The position numbers and the translations under genes are program-made. From assembly GCF_042610375.1 (NCBI RefSeq), contig NZ_JBGJZL010000005.1, positions 248,001-312,000 of the forward strand: 64,000 bases of DNA, in the 5' to 3' direction. Below are positions 8,895-17,226 of the stretch, in pieces (position 1 is the stretch's first letter; every line of letters starts with the position of its first letter). The DNA is from CTSoil-075 sp042610375 (GTDB lineage Bacteria > Bacillota > Negativicutes > DSM-13327). Below the pieces are notes generated by a model. It worked only from the letters and a program-made list of their open reading frames with translations. It was not told where the DNA came from and ran no database searches.

Positions 8895-9530
8895 ATGAAA
8901 GTTGTTGCTTTTAATGGAAGTCCTCACCAAGAGGGAAATACATACCATGCTCTAAAGATGGTCACTGAGGAACTAAGAGCAGAAGGAATTGAAGTGGAAG
9001 TTGTCCAAGTTGGAAATAAAGCGATCAGAGGCTGTACTGCCTGTGGAGGCTGTGCGAGAAATCAAAATGAAAAATGCGTACTTCCTGGTGATGAAGTCAA
9101 TGATTGGATTCAAAAAATGAAAGAGGCCGATGGTATTCTACTAGGTTCTCCAGTTCATTATTCCTCTATTGCTGCTACGATGAAAGCTTTTCTTGATCGG
9201 GCTTTTTATGTTACAAGTGTAAATAAATCAATGCTTAGGCATAAGGTTGGTGCTTCTGTTGTTGCTGTTAGACGTTCAGGTGGTGTAACTACATTTGATC
9301 AATTGAACAACTACATTAACTATTCTGAAATGCTAATGCCGACTTCAAACTATTGGGGTGTAATACATGGTACAACACCAGGTGAGGTTGAGCAAGACGA
9401 AGAAGGCAAACAGATCATGAGATTGCTTGGTAAAAATATGGCATGGCTTATGAAGTTAGTTGAGTTTGGCAGAGGAGAGATTAAAGAACCTGAACGGGAA
9501 GCTAAGGTTTACACTCATTTTATTAGATAA
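8895..9530 (+). CDS. Flavodoxin-fold NAD(P)H-dependent reductase with a cysteine motif
   Basis: A 211-residue FMN-binding protein of the NADPH-dependent FMN reductase/iron-sulfur flavoprotein family. The phosphate loop is FNGSPHQEGNTYHAL. The central loop GCTACGGCARNQNEKC resembles the cluster-binding cysteines of Isf-type proteins, although spacing alone cannot prove a cluster. GSPVHYSSIAATMKAFLDR is the conserved flavin-ring loop. It probably reduces quinones, azo or nitro compounds, or metals. An AGGAGAT ribosome site follows the ABM gene, so the two are likely cotranscribed. Confidence 0.86.
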   Translation: MKVVAFNGSPHQEGNTYHALKMVTEELRAEGIEVEVVQVGNKAIRGCTACGGCARNQNEKCVLPGDEVNDWIQKMKEADGILLGSPVHYSSIAATMKAFLDRAFYVTSVNKSMLRHKVGASVVAVRRSGGVTTFDQLNNYINYSEMLMPTSNYWGVIHGTTPGEVEQDEEGKQIMRLLGKNMAWLMKLVEFGRGEIKEPEREAKVYTHFIR

Positions 9531-9650
9531 GATAAGGATCTCTGGTCTTGGAACATTGAAAACCTAGACTTTATCTTTGACGATTGGCATTAAGGAGCTT
9601 TAGTTGAGTATATGAAAGAGTCTAAGGGGAAAATAAACTAGGGGGAAATA

Positions 9651-10217
9651 ATGACAATGAATGAGACGTTAAAGAATATTAAAGAGCGAAGAAGTGTAAG
9701 AAGTTTTAAGAATGAACAGATTAAGGACTCTGAATTACAAACAGTACTAGAAGCTGGATTTTATGCGCCGAGTGCAATGAACCAGCAGTGTTGGAATTTT
9801 ACCGTCGTGCAAAATAAAAATCTTCTTGAAGAAATCGGCACTCATTCAAAAGAGATTGCAAAAGAATTTGACAACGAACATTTACAAACGTTAGCCAATA
9901 ATGAAAAATTTAACGTATTTTATGGTGCTCCAACAGTGGTCGTTATTTCTGGTGAAGAAAATGCCCTTTTATCTGAGGCTGATTGTGCTGCTGCAACTCA
10001 AAATATGTTGATTGCTGCTCAATCCATTGGGCTTGGATCATGTTGGATTAATTTTGGAATGTTTGTTTTCAATGGTCCTAAAGCTGAATATTACAAGCAA
10101 CAATTACAAATACCTGCAGGATACACACCTTACTATTCTGTTGCCTTAGGGTATAAGACTGCTGCAACAATGAATGCTCCGAAACGAAAAGAAAATATCA
10201 TCAATTATGTTAAATAA
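9651..10217 (+). CDS. Nitroreductase family protein
   Basis: A 188-residue FMN-dependent oxidoreductase. It begins with the family signature IKERRSVRSFKNEQI, then GFYAPSAMNQQCWNF (FMN-binding serine/asparagine loop), the CAAATQNMLIAAQSIGLGSCW helix and a C-terminal LGYKTA strand. It acts as a dimer using NAD(P)H on nitroaromatics, quinones or similar acceptors. It follows the ABM/flavodoxin pair after 120 bp that include an imperfect hairpin (about 9527-9580), so it may have its own promoter. A distant second family member is encoded at 14294. Confidence 0.9.
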   Translation: MTMNETLKNIKERRSVRSFKNEQIKDSELQTVLEAGFYAPSAMNQQCWNFTVVQNKNLLEEIGTHSKEIAKEFDNEHLQTLANNEKFNVFYGAPTVVVISGEENALLSEADCAAATQNMLIAAQSIGLGSCWINFGMFVFNGPKAEYYKQQLQIPAGYTPYYSVALGYKTAATMNAPKRKENIINYVK

Positions 10218-10223
10218 TTTGAG

Positions 10224-10250
10224 GACTTGGCACAAGCCAAGTCTTTTCTT
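10224..10250 (+). terminator. Terminator, GACTTGGC/GCCAAGTC type
   Basis: Perfect 8-bp stem with an ACAA loop and TTTTCTT tail after the nitroreductase gene. Nearly the same 30-base block recurs at about 36671-36700, and a related hairpin is at 20827-20853. Confidence 0.85.
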
Positions 10251-10345
10251 ATTAATCAGATTTTAGCATTGGACTATTGGCCTAATTACGATATAATCTT
10301 ACTATAAGAAGTAGAGTTGGCTTTATTAGAGAGGAGAGATGAGAA

Positions 10346-10780
10346 ATGAAAAAAAAATTGATCGTTGGTATGTTGCTGGTAAGTTTATTATTCGTTACGA
10401 AAGCTCCAGCAGTGACCCAAGCTTTTGGGCTTGGTGATATTTTTAAGGTGGGGGGTATATCAATACTCATCAGCAAATTTGCTACACCGCTCAATAACTT
10501 TATCAATCAATTGACTTTCAAAAATGGTGCTGGCAGTGATTATGCAACGAAGGTTGTACCGATTCTTTCATTTGGAAATGGCGGCTACGTAGGAGCTGCG
10601 CAAGTGATGGGGCCGCAAGATTTAGTTGATAAAACTGAAGCCGTTATTCAAATTGAAAGCAATTTTAGCGGTAATCAATTCCGTGTCAAGGCACTTGTTC
10701 CAATTGATAGTAAGAATCCTACTAATTTCTCTCGTATAAATGGAGTGGGTGTCTCAGCAATCATTGATATTAAGATCTAA
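10346..10780 (+). CDS. Exported protein of unknown function
   Basis: A 144-residue protein with a clear signal peptide (KKKLIVGMLLVSLLFVTKAP, cleavage probably after TQA near residue 26). The mature protein is small, glycine- and asparagine-rich and probably beta-rich (VVPILSFGNGGYVGAAQVMG, then FRVKALVPIDS and VSAIIDIKI). I do not recognise the family. It stands alone between terminators, with a GAGAGGAGAG ribosome site and a TATAAT-like sequence about 55 bases upstream. It is likely periplasmic or surface-located. Confidence 0.78.
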   Translation: MKKKLIVGMLLVSLLFVTKAPAVTQAFGLGDIFKVGGISILISKFATPLNNFINQLTFKNGAGSDYATKVVPILSFGNGGYVGAAQVMGPQDLVDKTEAVIQIESNFSGNQFRVKALVPIDSKNPTNFSRINGVGVSAIIDIKI

Positions 10781-10818
10781 GAACTTGGCTTGTACGAGCC
10801 GTAGTTTCTCTCAATTAA

Positions 10819-10849
10819 AATTAGAAAGTAAGTAGTAAACTTTCTAATT
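10819..10849. repeat. Perfect inverted repeat, 11-bp arms
   Basis: AATTAGAAAGT and ACTTTCTAATT are separated by nine bases in the gap after the exported protein. No T-tract follows, so it is not an obvious terminator itself. It sits just before the stronger hairpin at 10857 and may stabilise the transcript end. Confidence 0.6.
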
Positions 10850-10856
10850 CTGCAAG

Positions 10857-10892
10857 AAGGAACAGCCTTTGACATGAGGTTGTTCCTTTTTA
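10857..10892 (+). terminator. Terminator after the exported protein gene
   Basis: Stem AAGGAACAGCC/GGTTGTTCCTT (one G-T pair) with a run of T after the right arm. Confidence 0.8.
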
Positions 10893-10994
10893 TCTACAGC
10901 TAAAAGTTGTTCGTATGCTTAGAGTTAATTCTCGCTCTAATTTAAATACTCATAATTCAGATATGGATAAAAAATAATCTGAAGGGAGTAAAAT

Positions 10995-11912
10995 ATGAAA
11001 AAAATATATTTTAATTGGTACATGCTTTTATTTTTCAGTTTAGTTATATTTAATACAACAGTTGGATGGGCAAATCCACAGGAGTCCAATCAATTGAGTA
11101 GTGGGGCGGGAATGTTTACTATGTCTGAAACAACAGGCGTAAACAATGATAACCTCCGGGTTTTTTATTATCGCCCATCAACTTGGACACCAGAAAAAGA
11201 AATTGTTATCGTATTACATGGTGTACAACGTAATGCTGAAGAATATCGCAATCAATGGGAAAAATATGCAGATACTTATAATTTACTTGTGATTTGCCCT
11301 GATTTTTCAGCAGATAAATATCCTGGAGTGGGTTATTATAATGTAGGCAATATGATGAATACTGACAATGAAAATGGAATCGTGCAATCGCGTGAAAAAT
11401 GGATATTTCCAGTCATTGATCGTGTATTTGATGAAGTACATGCACGAGTCAGTGCAACAACGGATACTTACACTCTATTTGGACATTCAGCAGGAGCACA
11501 ATTTGTCCATCGATATTTTCTTTTTTCTCTAGAATCAAAAGCAAAAAAAATCATCTCAGCAAATGCTGGTTGGTATACAATGCCAGACAGAGAAGCACCT
11601 TTTCCTTATGGACTAAAAAATATAGCAATAACAAATGAAGATTTAGCAAAAGCCTTTGCTAAACCAGTGACTATTTTATTAGGAGAGAATGATGTTAAAA
11701 CAGGTGGAGTCCTTCGGCATACTGAGTTAGCCGATGGGCAAGGTATTAATCGTTTTGAACGTGGGAACAATTTTTTTGCTATGGCGAAAGATAAGGCTGA
11801 AGCACTAGGAGTGCCTTTTAATTGGAAGTTGATTACTGTACCTGGAGTTGGGCACAGTGACGGAGGAATGGCGGCAGCAGCGGCAAAACTAATAGCAAGC
11901 GGAGAAGAATAG
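10995..11912 (+). CDS. Secreted alpha/beta hydrolase, PHB-depolymerase-like
   Basis: A 305-residue hydrolase with a signal peptide (residues 1-26, cleavage near GWA/NPQ). The oxyanion strand is EIVIVLHGVQRNAEEYR. The nucleophile elbow is LFGHSAGAQF (Ser in GHSAG), the probable acid is in LLGENDVKTGG, and the probable histidine is in VPGVGHSDGGM. This order matches extracellular esterases related to polyhydroxyalkanoate depolymerases. Substrate unknown; the active site would be in the periplasm or outside. A GAAGGGAG ribosome site precedes the ATG, and the gene appears monocistronic. Confidence 0.83.
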   Translation: MKKIYFNWYMLLFFSLVIFNTTVGWANPQESNQLSSGAGMFTMSETTGVNNDNLRVFYYRPSTWTPEKEIVIVLHGVQRNAEEYRNQWEKYADTYNLLVICPDFSADKYPGVGYYNVGNMMNTDNENGIVQSREKWIFPVIDRVFDEVHARVSATTDTYTLFGHSAGAQFVHRYFLFSLESKAKKIISANAGWYTMPDREAPFPYGLKNIAITNEDLAKAFAKPVTILLGENDVKTGGVLRHTELADGQGINRFERGNNFFAMAKDKAEALGVPFNWKLITVPGVGHSDGGMAAAAAKLIASGEE

Positions 11913-11990
11913 ATGATGATATAGAGTAGGGCAATGTAAAGACCACTGCTGAAGTCAGCATAAAATAACCATTGTAATATTAATATTAGA

Positions 11991-12018
11991 AAAAGGCTAC
12001 CATTTGGTAGCCTTTTGT
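11991..12018 (+). terminator. Terminator after the hydrolase gene
   Basis: AAAAGGCTACC/GGTAGCCTTTT stem with a short ATTT loop. It lies between converging genes. The A-run on the left arm gives a U-tract on the other strand, so it may also stop the minus-strand RelA/SpoT gene. Confidence 0.85.
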
Positions 12019-12028
12019 TGAGTCATTT

Positions 12029-12826
12029 TTATTTAAGATTTTTTGCATGTAATTCTTTTATTTGCTCATCTTTTGAACTAATTATTTTTTCATATTCATC
12101 TTTTATCTCAGTTAAATTTTTATTGAGTAAATTGATGAAAGAGGCCATTTCGTCTGAACTACCAGCAATACGATTAAATAATAGAAGATTTGAAGCAAGG
12201 ATTGCTGGAATTTGCTTATGAGAATAACGAAGTTGGTGATCGATTTCGCCATACCCTTCTTCAAAAATTGTTCTAACTTGGATTTCTGCAATTACTTTTT
12301 GATTTGTAGGAAAAAATTCAATTAAATAATGGACAGAACGATAGCCAGATTTTCTAGAATTGATTTTAATATTTAATTCTTCAAAGCCTTGTGTGTCATC
12401 ACCATCTCGGACATTGGCTGTAATTTCTATTATTTTCCATGTATTAGAAATGAAATTATGGATATCTTCCCAATCTTCTTTGAAAATATGTATGGCTCTG
12501 ATTCCAATTAAATCAGTAATTTCTTCTTTATAATTATCCACTGTAAATTGAAAATCTTGGCCGTTAACTTCTTTTCGTTCAGGTGTTTTGCGGATTACCT
12601 TTTCAATCAAACGTTCAGATTCTTTTACTCGAGACTTTACAAAATGTATCTTTTTATGTGCGCGTAGGGTGCTTGCAATAAATTCGGCTTGTGTATGATA
12701 GGTATCTTTATAGTTATTAAAATCAAGATATAAATCTGTTAGAGTTTCCCAATTGATTTGATTTTTTTTAAGATCGTCTTCATTGATATGGTATGCTTTT
12801 AGAAAATCCTCTTTTACAAAATTCAT
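12029..12826 (-). CDS. RelA/SpoT-domain protein, putative small (p)ppGpp synthetase
   Basis: A 265-residue protein with one RelA_SpoT nucleotidyltransferase domain (about residues 40-195) and no HD hydrolase, TGS or ACT domain. Recognisable synthetase segments are KSRVKESERLIEKV, DLIGIRAIHIF, the substrate loop SRKSGYRSVHYLIEF and AEIQVRTIFEEGYGEIDHQL. The C-terminal 60 residues form a charged coiled coil. Family members transfer pyrophosphate from ATP to GTP/GDP in the cytoplasm. Some long-tailed members are toxins or are regulated by their tail, and activity here is unproven. It is monocistronic, with an AGAGAGGAAGAT ribosome site. Confidence 0.85.
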   Translation of the reverse strand: MNFVKEDFLKAYHINEDDLKKNQINWETLTDLYLDFNNYKDTYHTQAEFIASTLRAHKKIHFVKSRVKESERLIEKVIRKTPERKEVNGQDFQFTVDNYKEEITDLIGIRAIHIFKEDWEDIHNFISNTWKIIEITANVRDGDDTQGFEELNIKINSRKSGYRSVHYLIEFFPTNQKVIAEIQVRTIFEEGYGEIDHQLRYSHKQIPAILASNLLLFNRIAGSSDEMASFINLLNKNLTEIKDEYEKIISSKDEQIKELHAKNLK

Positions 12827-12965
12827 CTTATCTTCCTCTCTACTAACAACACAGTATATATTAAATTATACCTAATAATTCAATATATAACAAATAGAAA
12901 GATAAAGCTTATACATTGAGATCAGTTTTTATACAATGTAAGGATACACTATTTTATTATATTGA

Positions 12966-12994
12966 TTGACGCAGGACGCATATCCCAGTATAAT
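12966..12994 (+). promoter_or_regulatory. Sigma-A promoter of the marR gene
   Basis: TTGACG (12966-12971), a 17-bp spacer and TATAAT (12989-12994) give a near-consensus promoter 50 bp before the MarR gene. Confidence 0.8.
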
Positions 12995-13004
12995 AAAAAA
13001 ATAC

Positions 13005-13016
13005 TTGCCTAGGTAA
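13005..13016. promoter_or_regulatory. Putative MarR operator
   Basis: TTGCCTAGGTAA is a near-perfect palindrome placed at the predicted transcription start, just downstream of the -10. MarR-family repressors often bind such sites in their own promoter, so autoregulation is inferred. Confidence 0.5.
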
Positions 13017-13044
13017 CTAATTTTTTTGAAGGTAGTGAACTTTT

Positions 13045-13524
13045 ATGTTTATATATGGCCATAAAGTCAATCAATTAGCGCGATTGTTTATGAAACGCTT
13101 CAATGAAGAATTTGCATTATCTGGTCTTTATAGTTCGCAGTGGGGGTTTATTTTGCATCTGTATGAGCAGGGATTCTGTACACAAAAAGAATTAAGTGAA
13201 TATCTGTCAATTGAACCTCCTACAGTTACTAGGACTTTAGTTCGTATGGAGGAGGCTGGCTGGGTTATCAAAGAGGAGGGTGCAGATCGCCGAGAGCGCA
13301 AGGTTCATTTATCACCAGAGGCTTATGAGAATTTTTTTGCATGGCAGAAAAATTCAGATTCCTTAGAAATGGAAGCTCTTGCAAATATCCCTGAGGCGGA
13401 TTTAGAAGTATTTACATCTGTACTGCAGCAAATGATGGATAATTTGAGAAAATCATCTCATACAAAAAGTAAGAATATAAGGATAGGGAATAAAAATGAA
13501 ATTAGAGAATCAAGAAAAAAATAA
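13045..13524 (+). CDS. MarR family transcriptional regulator
   Basis: A 159-residue winged-helix regulator. The HTH is in FCTQKELSEYLSIEPPTVTRTLVRME, and the wing is WVIKEEGADRRERKVHLSPE with the DxR motif typical of MarR. It would bind DNA as a dimer and be released by a small ligand. It overlaps the following membrane-protein gene by 29 bp. That arrangement fits a repressor controlling a neighbouring transporter-like protein, as in Bacillus yczE/bit-type loci. Confidence 0.92.
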   Translation: MFIYGHKVNQLARLFMKRFNEEFALSGLYSSQWGFILHLYEQGFCTQKELSEYLSIEPPTVTRTLVRMEEAGWVIKEEGADRRERKVHLSPEAYENFFAWQKNSDSLEMEALANIPEADLEVFTSVLQQMMDNLRKSSHTKSKNIRIGNKNEIRESRKK

Positions 13525-14182
13525 TATGTTATCAAATATACGATTATCCGTAGTTAAAATTATCATATTTGTGTTAGGTTTATTCATATTGGCATTTGGA
13601 GCAGCCGCTTTAATTAAAGCAAATTTGGGTGTGGCATCATGGGATGTGCTACATATTGGTTTAGCTAAACGAAGTTTTTTATCCATTGGGGCTTGGGTAC
13701 AAATTATAGGAATTTTTATGATTCTTCTTGCCAGTGCATTAGAACGCAAACAACCTCAGATTGGGAGTGCAATTAATATTATCTTAATCGGTTTTTTTCT
13801 AAATTGGATCTTAGATTCGAATATATTTCCTATTGTTGATACTTTATGGAAAAGTATTTTATTATTGGCATGTGGTGTCGGATTGATGGGATTGGGGTCT
13901 GGTATGTATGTGGCGACTGCTCTTGGGGCAGGGCCGCGTGATGGTATGACATTAATATTGGCAAAGATGTCTGGAAAGTCGGTGCGCCTTGTGCGTACAG
14001 GCCTAGAAGTAACTGCTTTATTTTGTGGTTGGCTTGTTGGTGGACCAATCTCCATAGGAACTTTTATTGTCGTTTTTTTAGTAGGACCTATCATGCAAGC
14101 TTCTTTATTTTTTTGGCGTCACCAAATTGAGGATTTTGAAAATTTATTGATCGAAAAAGTTGTTGAAGAACCAATTAACTAA
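13496..14182 (+). CDS. YczE/YitT-type integral membrane protein
   Basis: A 228-residue protein with five or six membrane helices. It carries family features: FGAAALIKANLGVASWDVLHIGL near the N-terminus, GSGMYVATALGAGPRDGMTL in the middle and GWLVGGPISIGTFIVVFLVGP near the end. The biochemical role of the family is unknown. It is cotranscribed with and overlaps the MarR gene. The chosen ATG has an AGGATAGG site upstream; ATG 13526 would be an alternative. A paralogue is encoded at 39096-39722. Confidence 0.88.
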   Translation: MKLENQEKNNMLSNIRLSVVKIIIFVLGLFILAFGAAALIKANLGVASWDVLHIGLAKRSFLSIGAWVQIIGIFMILLASALERKQPQIGSAINIILIGFFLNWILDSNIFPIVDTLWKSILLLACGVGLMGLGSGMYVATALGAGPRDGMTLILAKMSGKSVRLVRTGLEVTALFCGWLVGGPISIGTFIVVFLVGPIMQASLFFWRHQIEDFENLLIEKVVEEPIN

Positions 14183-14210
14183 GATGATCGTGATAACGAT
14201 TAGTAATACG

Positions 14211-14251
14211 ACAAAGAGCTATTGGCAATCAGCCAATAGCTCTTTGTTTTA
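14211..14251 (+). terminator. Terminator after marR operon
   Basis: Perfect 16-bp stem ACAAAGAGCTATTGGC with an AATCA loop, followed by TTTT. It is one of the strongest hairpins in the window. Confidence 0.92.
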
Positions 14252-14293
14252 TTAATTGATGTAATGCTCATCTAGAATATCTTCCTATATCTA

Positions 14294-14893
14294 TTATTTG
14301 AAAATTTTGACCCGATCTTCAATAGGGCTAAATTCTTTGTCGCCAGGCTTAACGGTTGGCTTGCCAAAAGGAAGTTGGGCAATGAGTGTCCATGTAGTGG
14401 GAATATTCCATTCCTTACTCACTTCACTGGCAATCAAAGAACCGTAATGTTGCAAAGATGCACCTAAGCCTTCTGCTTCCAATGCAGTCCACACAATAAA
14501 TTGCAGCATTCCAGAGGAATGATGGGACCAAATGGGAAAATTATCTTTATATAATGCAAAATTAGTTTGCAGTTGCTGGATGACATTTTCGTCTTCAAAA
14601 AACAATACAGTACCATATCCGTTTTGGAAAGAATTAATTTTTTCCTCAGTGGGAGCAAATTTATCCGCAGGAACGATTTTTCGTAGTGATTCTTTTGTGA
14701 TGTCCCATAGTTTATTCTGATGATCTCCTAATAAGACGAGGACTCTAGCACTTTGTGAATTAAATGAGGAAGGAGCATGTTTAACAGCAGTTTCAATGAT
14801 TTCTTGAATTCTTTCATCTGATATAACGCTTTCTTTACTAATTCCATAAATTGAACGACGTTCTTGGATCGCAATACAAAAATCTTTTGACAT
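14294..14893 (-). CDS. Nitroreductase family protein, Frm2/HBN1-like
   Basis: A 199-residue FMN oxidoreductase of the subgroup related to yeast Frm2 (fatty-acid-repression-mutant type). It opens with IQERRSIYGISKESVISDE, then HAPSSFNSQSARVLVLLGD (flavin-binding loop). GLGASLQHYG precedes IPTTWTLIAQLPFGKP. The segment WSHHSSGMLQFIVWTALEAE replaces the usual helix of the NfsB-like subgroup. It reduces nitro or quinone substrates with NAD(P)H; the natural substrate is unknown. It is monocistronic on the minus strand. Confidence 0.88.
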   Translation of the reverse strand: MSKDFCIAIQERRSIYGISKESVISDERIQEIIETAVKHAPSSFNSQSARVLVLLGDHQNKLWDITKESLRKIVPADKFAPTEEKINSFQNGYGTVLFFEDENVIQQLQTNFALYKDNFPIWSHHSSGMLQFIVWTALEAEGLGASLQHYGSLIASEVSKEWNIPTTWTLIAQLPFGKPTVKPGDKEFSPIEDRVKIFK

Positions 14894-15112
14894 ATCTACA
14901 CCCCATTTAAAAAAAATTTATTAACTAAATTATACCACTATTTTCTTTAAAATACTTTTTTAAAATAAAAATATAGTCTTTAAGATTATAGCTATAAAAT
15001 AGCAAAAAAATATTATAAAAAAGCTAGAAATTTCAAGGGTTTATTGTCGATTGAACACGAATTAGTATGATGACTAAAAATTCAAAAAAATTTGAATAAG
15101 GGGGTGTAGAAG

Positions 15113-16156
15113 GTGGTAATTTCAAACAAACAGATTCAAGAAGACTTGAAAACCATCAACTTAGAAGACATCATTGATATTGAGTTCTTGCAGACGTTCC
15201 AAGATAACTTTGCGGAAGCTGTAGGTGTAGCAAGTATTGCAGTCGATATGAGTGGTAAGCCTGTCACGAAACCTAGTAATTTTACAGACTTTTGTATGAA
15301 GTACACCCGAGGATCAGATGTTGGTAATAAACGTTGCATGGAGTGTGATCGTAAAGGGGGCGAAGAATCGGCTCGAACGGGTAAACCAGCTATTTATGAA
15401 TGCCACGCTGGATTAGTCGATTTCGGAGCTCCCATCATGCTTGAAGGCAAGCAGATAGGGTCGATTTTAGGCGGTCAGGTATTAACTTCACCACCTGATG
15501 AGGTTTATTATCGTAAAGTAGCGCAAGAAATTGGAGTTGATCCTGATGAATACATTGTAGCCTTACGTGAAATTCGACAGTTGCCACGTCAGAGTTTAGA
15601 ATCTGCTGCAAATGTTTTATATTTAGTTGCCAATACCCTGTCTAAAGTCTGGTATCAGCAACATAAATTGAAAAATATGGCTGGCGCAATAAATGATAGT
15701 ATGGTTCAGATCTCTGCAACGATGCAAGAATTGGCAGCCTCTGCAAGTGATGTGAGTAATAATCAAAGTTCTTTGAATGGAGAAATTAAAAATGTAAGCA
15801 TCGTATCTGGAAAAATTAATGACGTCATGGATTTTATTAAAGAAATTGCAGATGAGACTCGATTACTGGGGTTAAATGCAGCCATTGAGGCCGCAAGGGC
15901 CGGCGATGCAGGCCTTGGTTTTGGTGTGGTAGCTCAGGAAATTCGTAAGCTATCTGGCGATTCGAAGCAGACAGTAGGAAAAATTAAAGAATTTACCATG
16001 ATTATTCAAGACTCTGTGAATAAAACAGTCACAATGGGAAATGCGACTTCTATGACGGTTGAACAGCAAGCAGCCGCTATTGAAGAAGTGACAGCGAGCA
16101 TTGAAGAAGTAACGAGTATGGCAGAAAACCTGTATGCCCTGGCAAATGAAGCATAA
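15113..16156 (+). CDS. Cytoplasmic chemoreceptor with PocR sensory domain
   Basis: A 347-residue soluble receptor with no membrane segment. Residues about 20-185 are a PocR domain. It contains CMKYTRGSDVGNKRCMECDRKGG, YECHAGLVDFGAPI and GSILGGQVLTSPPDE, including the cysteine set (CMKY, CMECD, YECH) of the family. Residues about 195-345 form a short MCP signalling hairpin with the tip ETRLLGLNAAIEAARAGDAG. PocR senses small metabolites such as propanediol in PocR itself; the ligand here is unknown. The start is GTG, eight bases after a GGGGGTG site. A CheW gene follows 43 bp later, so this is probably a self-contained signalling input to CheA. Confidence 0.88.
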   Translation: MVISNKQIQEDLKTINLEDIIDIEFLQTFQDNFAEAVGVASIAVDMSGKPVTKPSNFTDFCMKYTRGSDVGNKRCMECDRKGGEESARTGKPAIYECHAGLVDFGAPIMLEGKQIGSILGGQVLTSPPDEVYYRKVAQEIGVDPDEYIVALREIRQLPRQSLESAANVLYLVANTLSKVWYQQHKLKNMAGAINDSMVQISATMQELAASASDVSNNQSSLNGEIKNVSIVSGKINDVMDFIKEIADETRLLGLNAAIEAARAGDAGLGFGVVAQEIRKLSGDSKQTVGKIKEFTMIIQDSVNKTVTMGNATSMTVEQQAAAIEEVTASIEEVTSMAENLYALANEA

Positions 16157-16199
16157 TGTCAGCTGATTACACTTATTATGGAGACTGGGAGGGGATTGC

Positions 16200-16673
16200 A
16201 TGGCTCGTGTTCAAGTTGTAGTTTTTGAAATTGGTGGTAATGAATTTGGCATTGAAGCTAATTTAGTACATGGTATTATTAGGACTAATAAAGTCAGTAT
16301 TCAAAGTGTCCCAGTTTCATCAGATGATGTTGAAGGAATGATCGACTGGCGAGAAAAGGTGCGGTACGTCTTTAATTTAAGTAAAAAATTAAGGTTAACA
16401 AGCAAAATAGGACATGAAGAGAGTAAAATTATTATGGTTCATGCAAATGAATTGATTGTAGGTTGCTTAGTGGATGAAGTAACGGATATTGTGCTATTTC
16501 ATACGGAAGAAATAGAACCTGCACCTTTATTTATCCAACAGGCAAATCATCATTATATAACCGGAATTGGTAAAGTTGATGATCGTTTCATTGTAATGCT
16601 TGATGTAGATAAGTTGTTGAGTAGTGTACTCATTGAAGGGTTTTCCGCACAAAATATTGGTGTACAACCTTAA
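16200..16673 (+). CDS. CheW-like chemotaxis coupling protein
   Basis: A 157-residue CheW-domain protein: VVFEIGGNEFGIEANLVHGIIR, then VEGMIDWREKVRYVFNLSKKL, VGCLVDEVTDIVLF and a C-terminal VMLDVDKLL. CheW couples receptors to CheA at the membrane or in cytoplasmic arrays. Its position next to the PocR receptor suggests it is dedicated to that receptor. It departs from canonical CheW at the usual RG(x)ND-like loop, which reads IDWREKVRYV. A GGAGGGG ribosome site precedes the ATG. Confidence 0.88.
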   Translation: MARVQVVVFEIGGNEFGIEANLVHGIIRTNKVSIQSVPVSSDDVEGMIDWREKVRYVFNLSKKLRLTSKIGHEESKIIMVHANELIVGCLVDEVTDIVLFHTEEIEPAPLFIQQANHHYITGIGKVDDRFIVMLDVDKLLSSVLIEGFSAQNIGVQP

Positions 16674-16689
16674 TGTTCTTTAAAAAGGA

Positions 16690-16730
16690 AAAGAGACCTC
16701 TGCCACGCGTTGGTAGGGGTCTCTTTGTTT
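16690..16730 (+). terminator. Terminator after cheW
   Basis: AAAGAGACC/GGTCTCTTT outer stem with a further CT-rich stem and a T-rich tail. It lies between converging genes. Confidence 0.85.
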
Positions 16731-17097
16731 ATATGGATATGTCAACTGTCTGAGTTGTTTCTGATGATGTCGATGATGATTCACTAAGCATTTTTGAAGA
16801 TGCTTGGACAGGCTGATTTCCTAACTGTACGGAATAAGCAGGACCAACCTTTGGTGCTTTGGAAGTACTGGTGCTTCCAGAAGAACTTTGAGATTGTTGT
16901 TGTGCGATCTGTTGTTCAACTTGTTGTAATTGTTGCTGAAGAGTTTGAATTTCTTTTGCATTTTTAGTTGCATCTTCTTTTTGTAATTTCTTTATTTCTG
17001 CTTCTATTTTTGTTTTACTGGCTTCTAAAGTGGTAGTATCGCTTAGGCTAGATTGCGATGATTGTGTTGATTGGTTACTGACTGCTGATATAGACAC
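16729..17097 (-). CDS. FlxA-like coiled-coil protein
   Basis: A 122-residue low-complexity protein. After a serine/threonine-rich start comes a central coiled coil (about residues 25-70) rich in Lys, Glu and Gln: KTKIEAEIKKLQKED, then IQTLQQQLQQVEQQIAQQQ. A serine-rich tail follows. This pattern matches the FlxA-like family (PF14282), whose function is unclear and often linked to flagellar regulons. I place the start at GTG 17097 because GGAGG lies 8 bases upstream. The in-frame ATG at 17112 overlaps that GGAGG and has no ribosome site of its own. Confidence 0.7.
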   Translation of the reverse strand: MSISAVSNQSTQSSQSSLSDTTTLEASKTKIEAEIKKLQKEDATKNAKEIQTLQQQLQQVEQQIAQQQSQSSSGSTSTSKAPKVGPAYSVQLGNQPVQASSKMLSESSSTSSETTQTVDISI

Positions 17098-17226
17098 GAT
17101 AAACGCCTCCATTCATATATCTTATTTATCTTGATATCGTAATCGAATCTTTGAATTTTATTTGAAAATCTAGATTGATAGAACTTTATAAAGATAAAAT
17201 GTAGATAAATGTAAAGAAATATCCAT

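Noticed and set aside
14985..15112. Sigma-28 promoter before the PocR chemoreceptor
   Set aside because: A GTCGATT near 15048 resembles the -10, but no TAAA lies at the required spacing.
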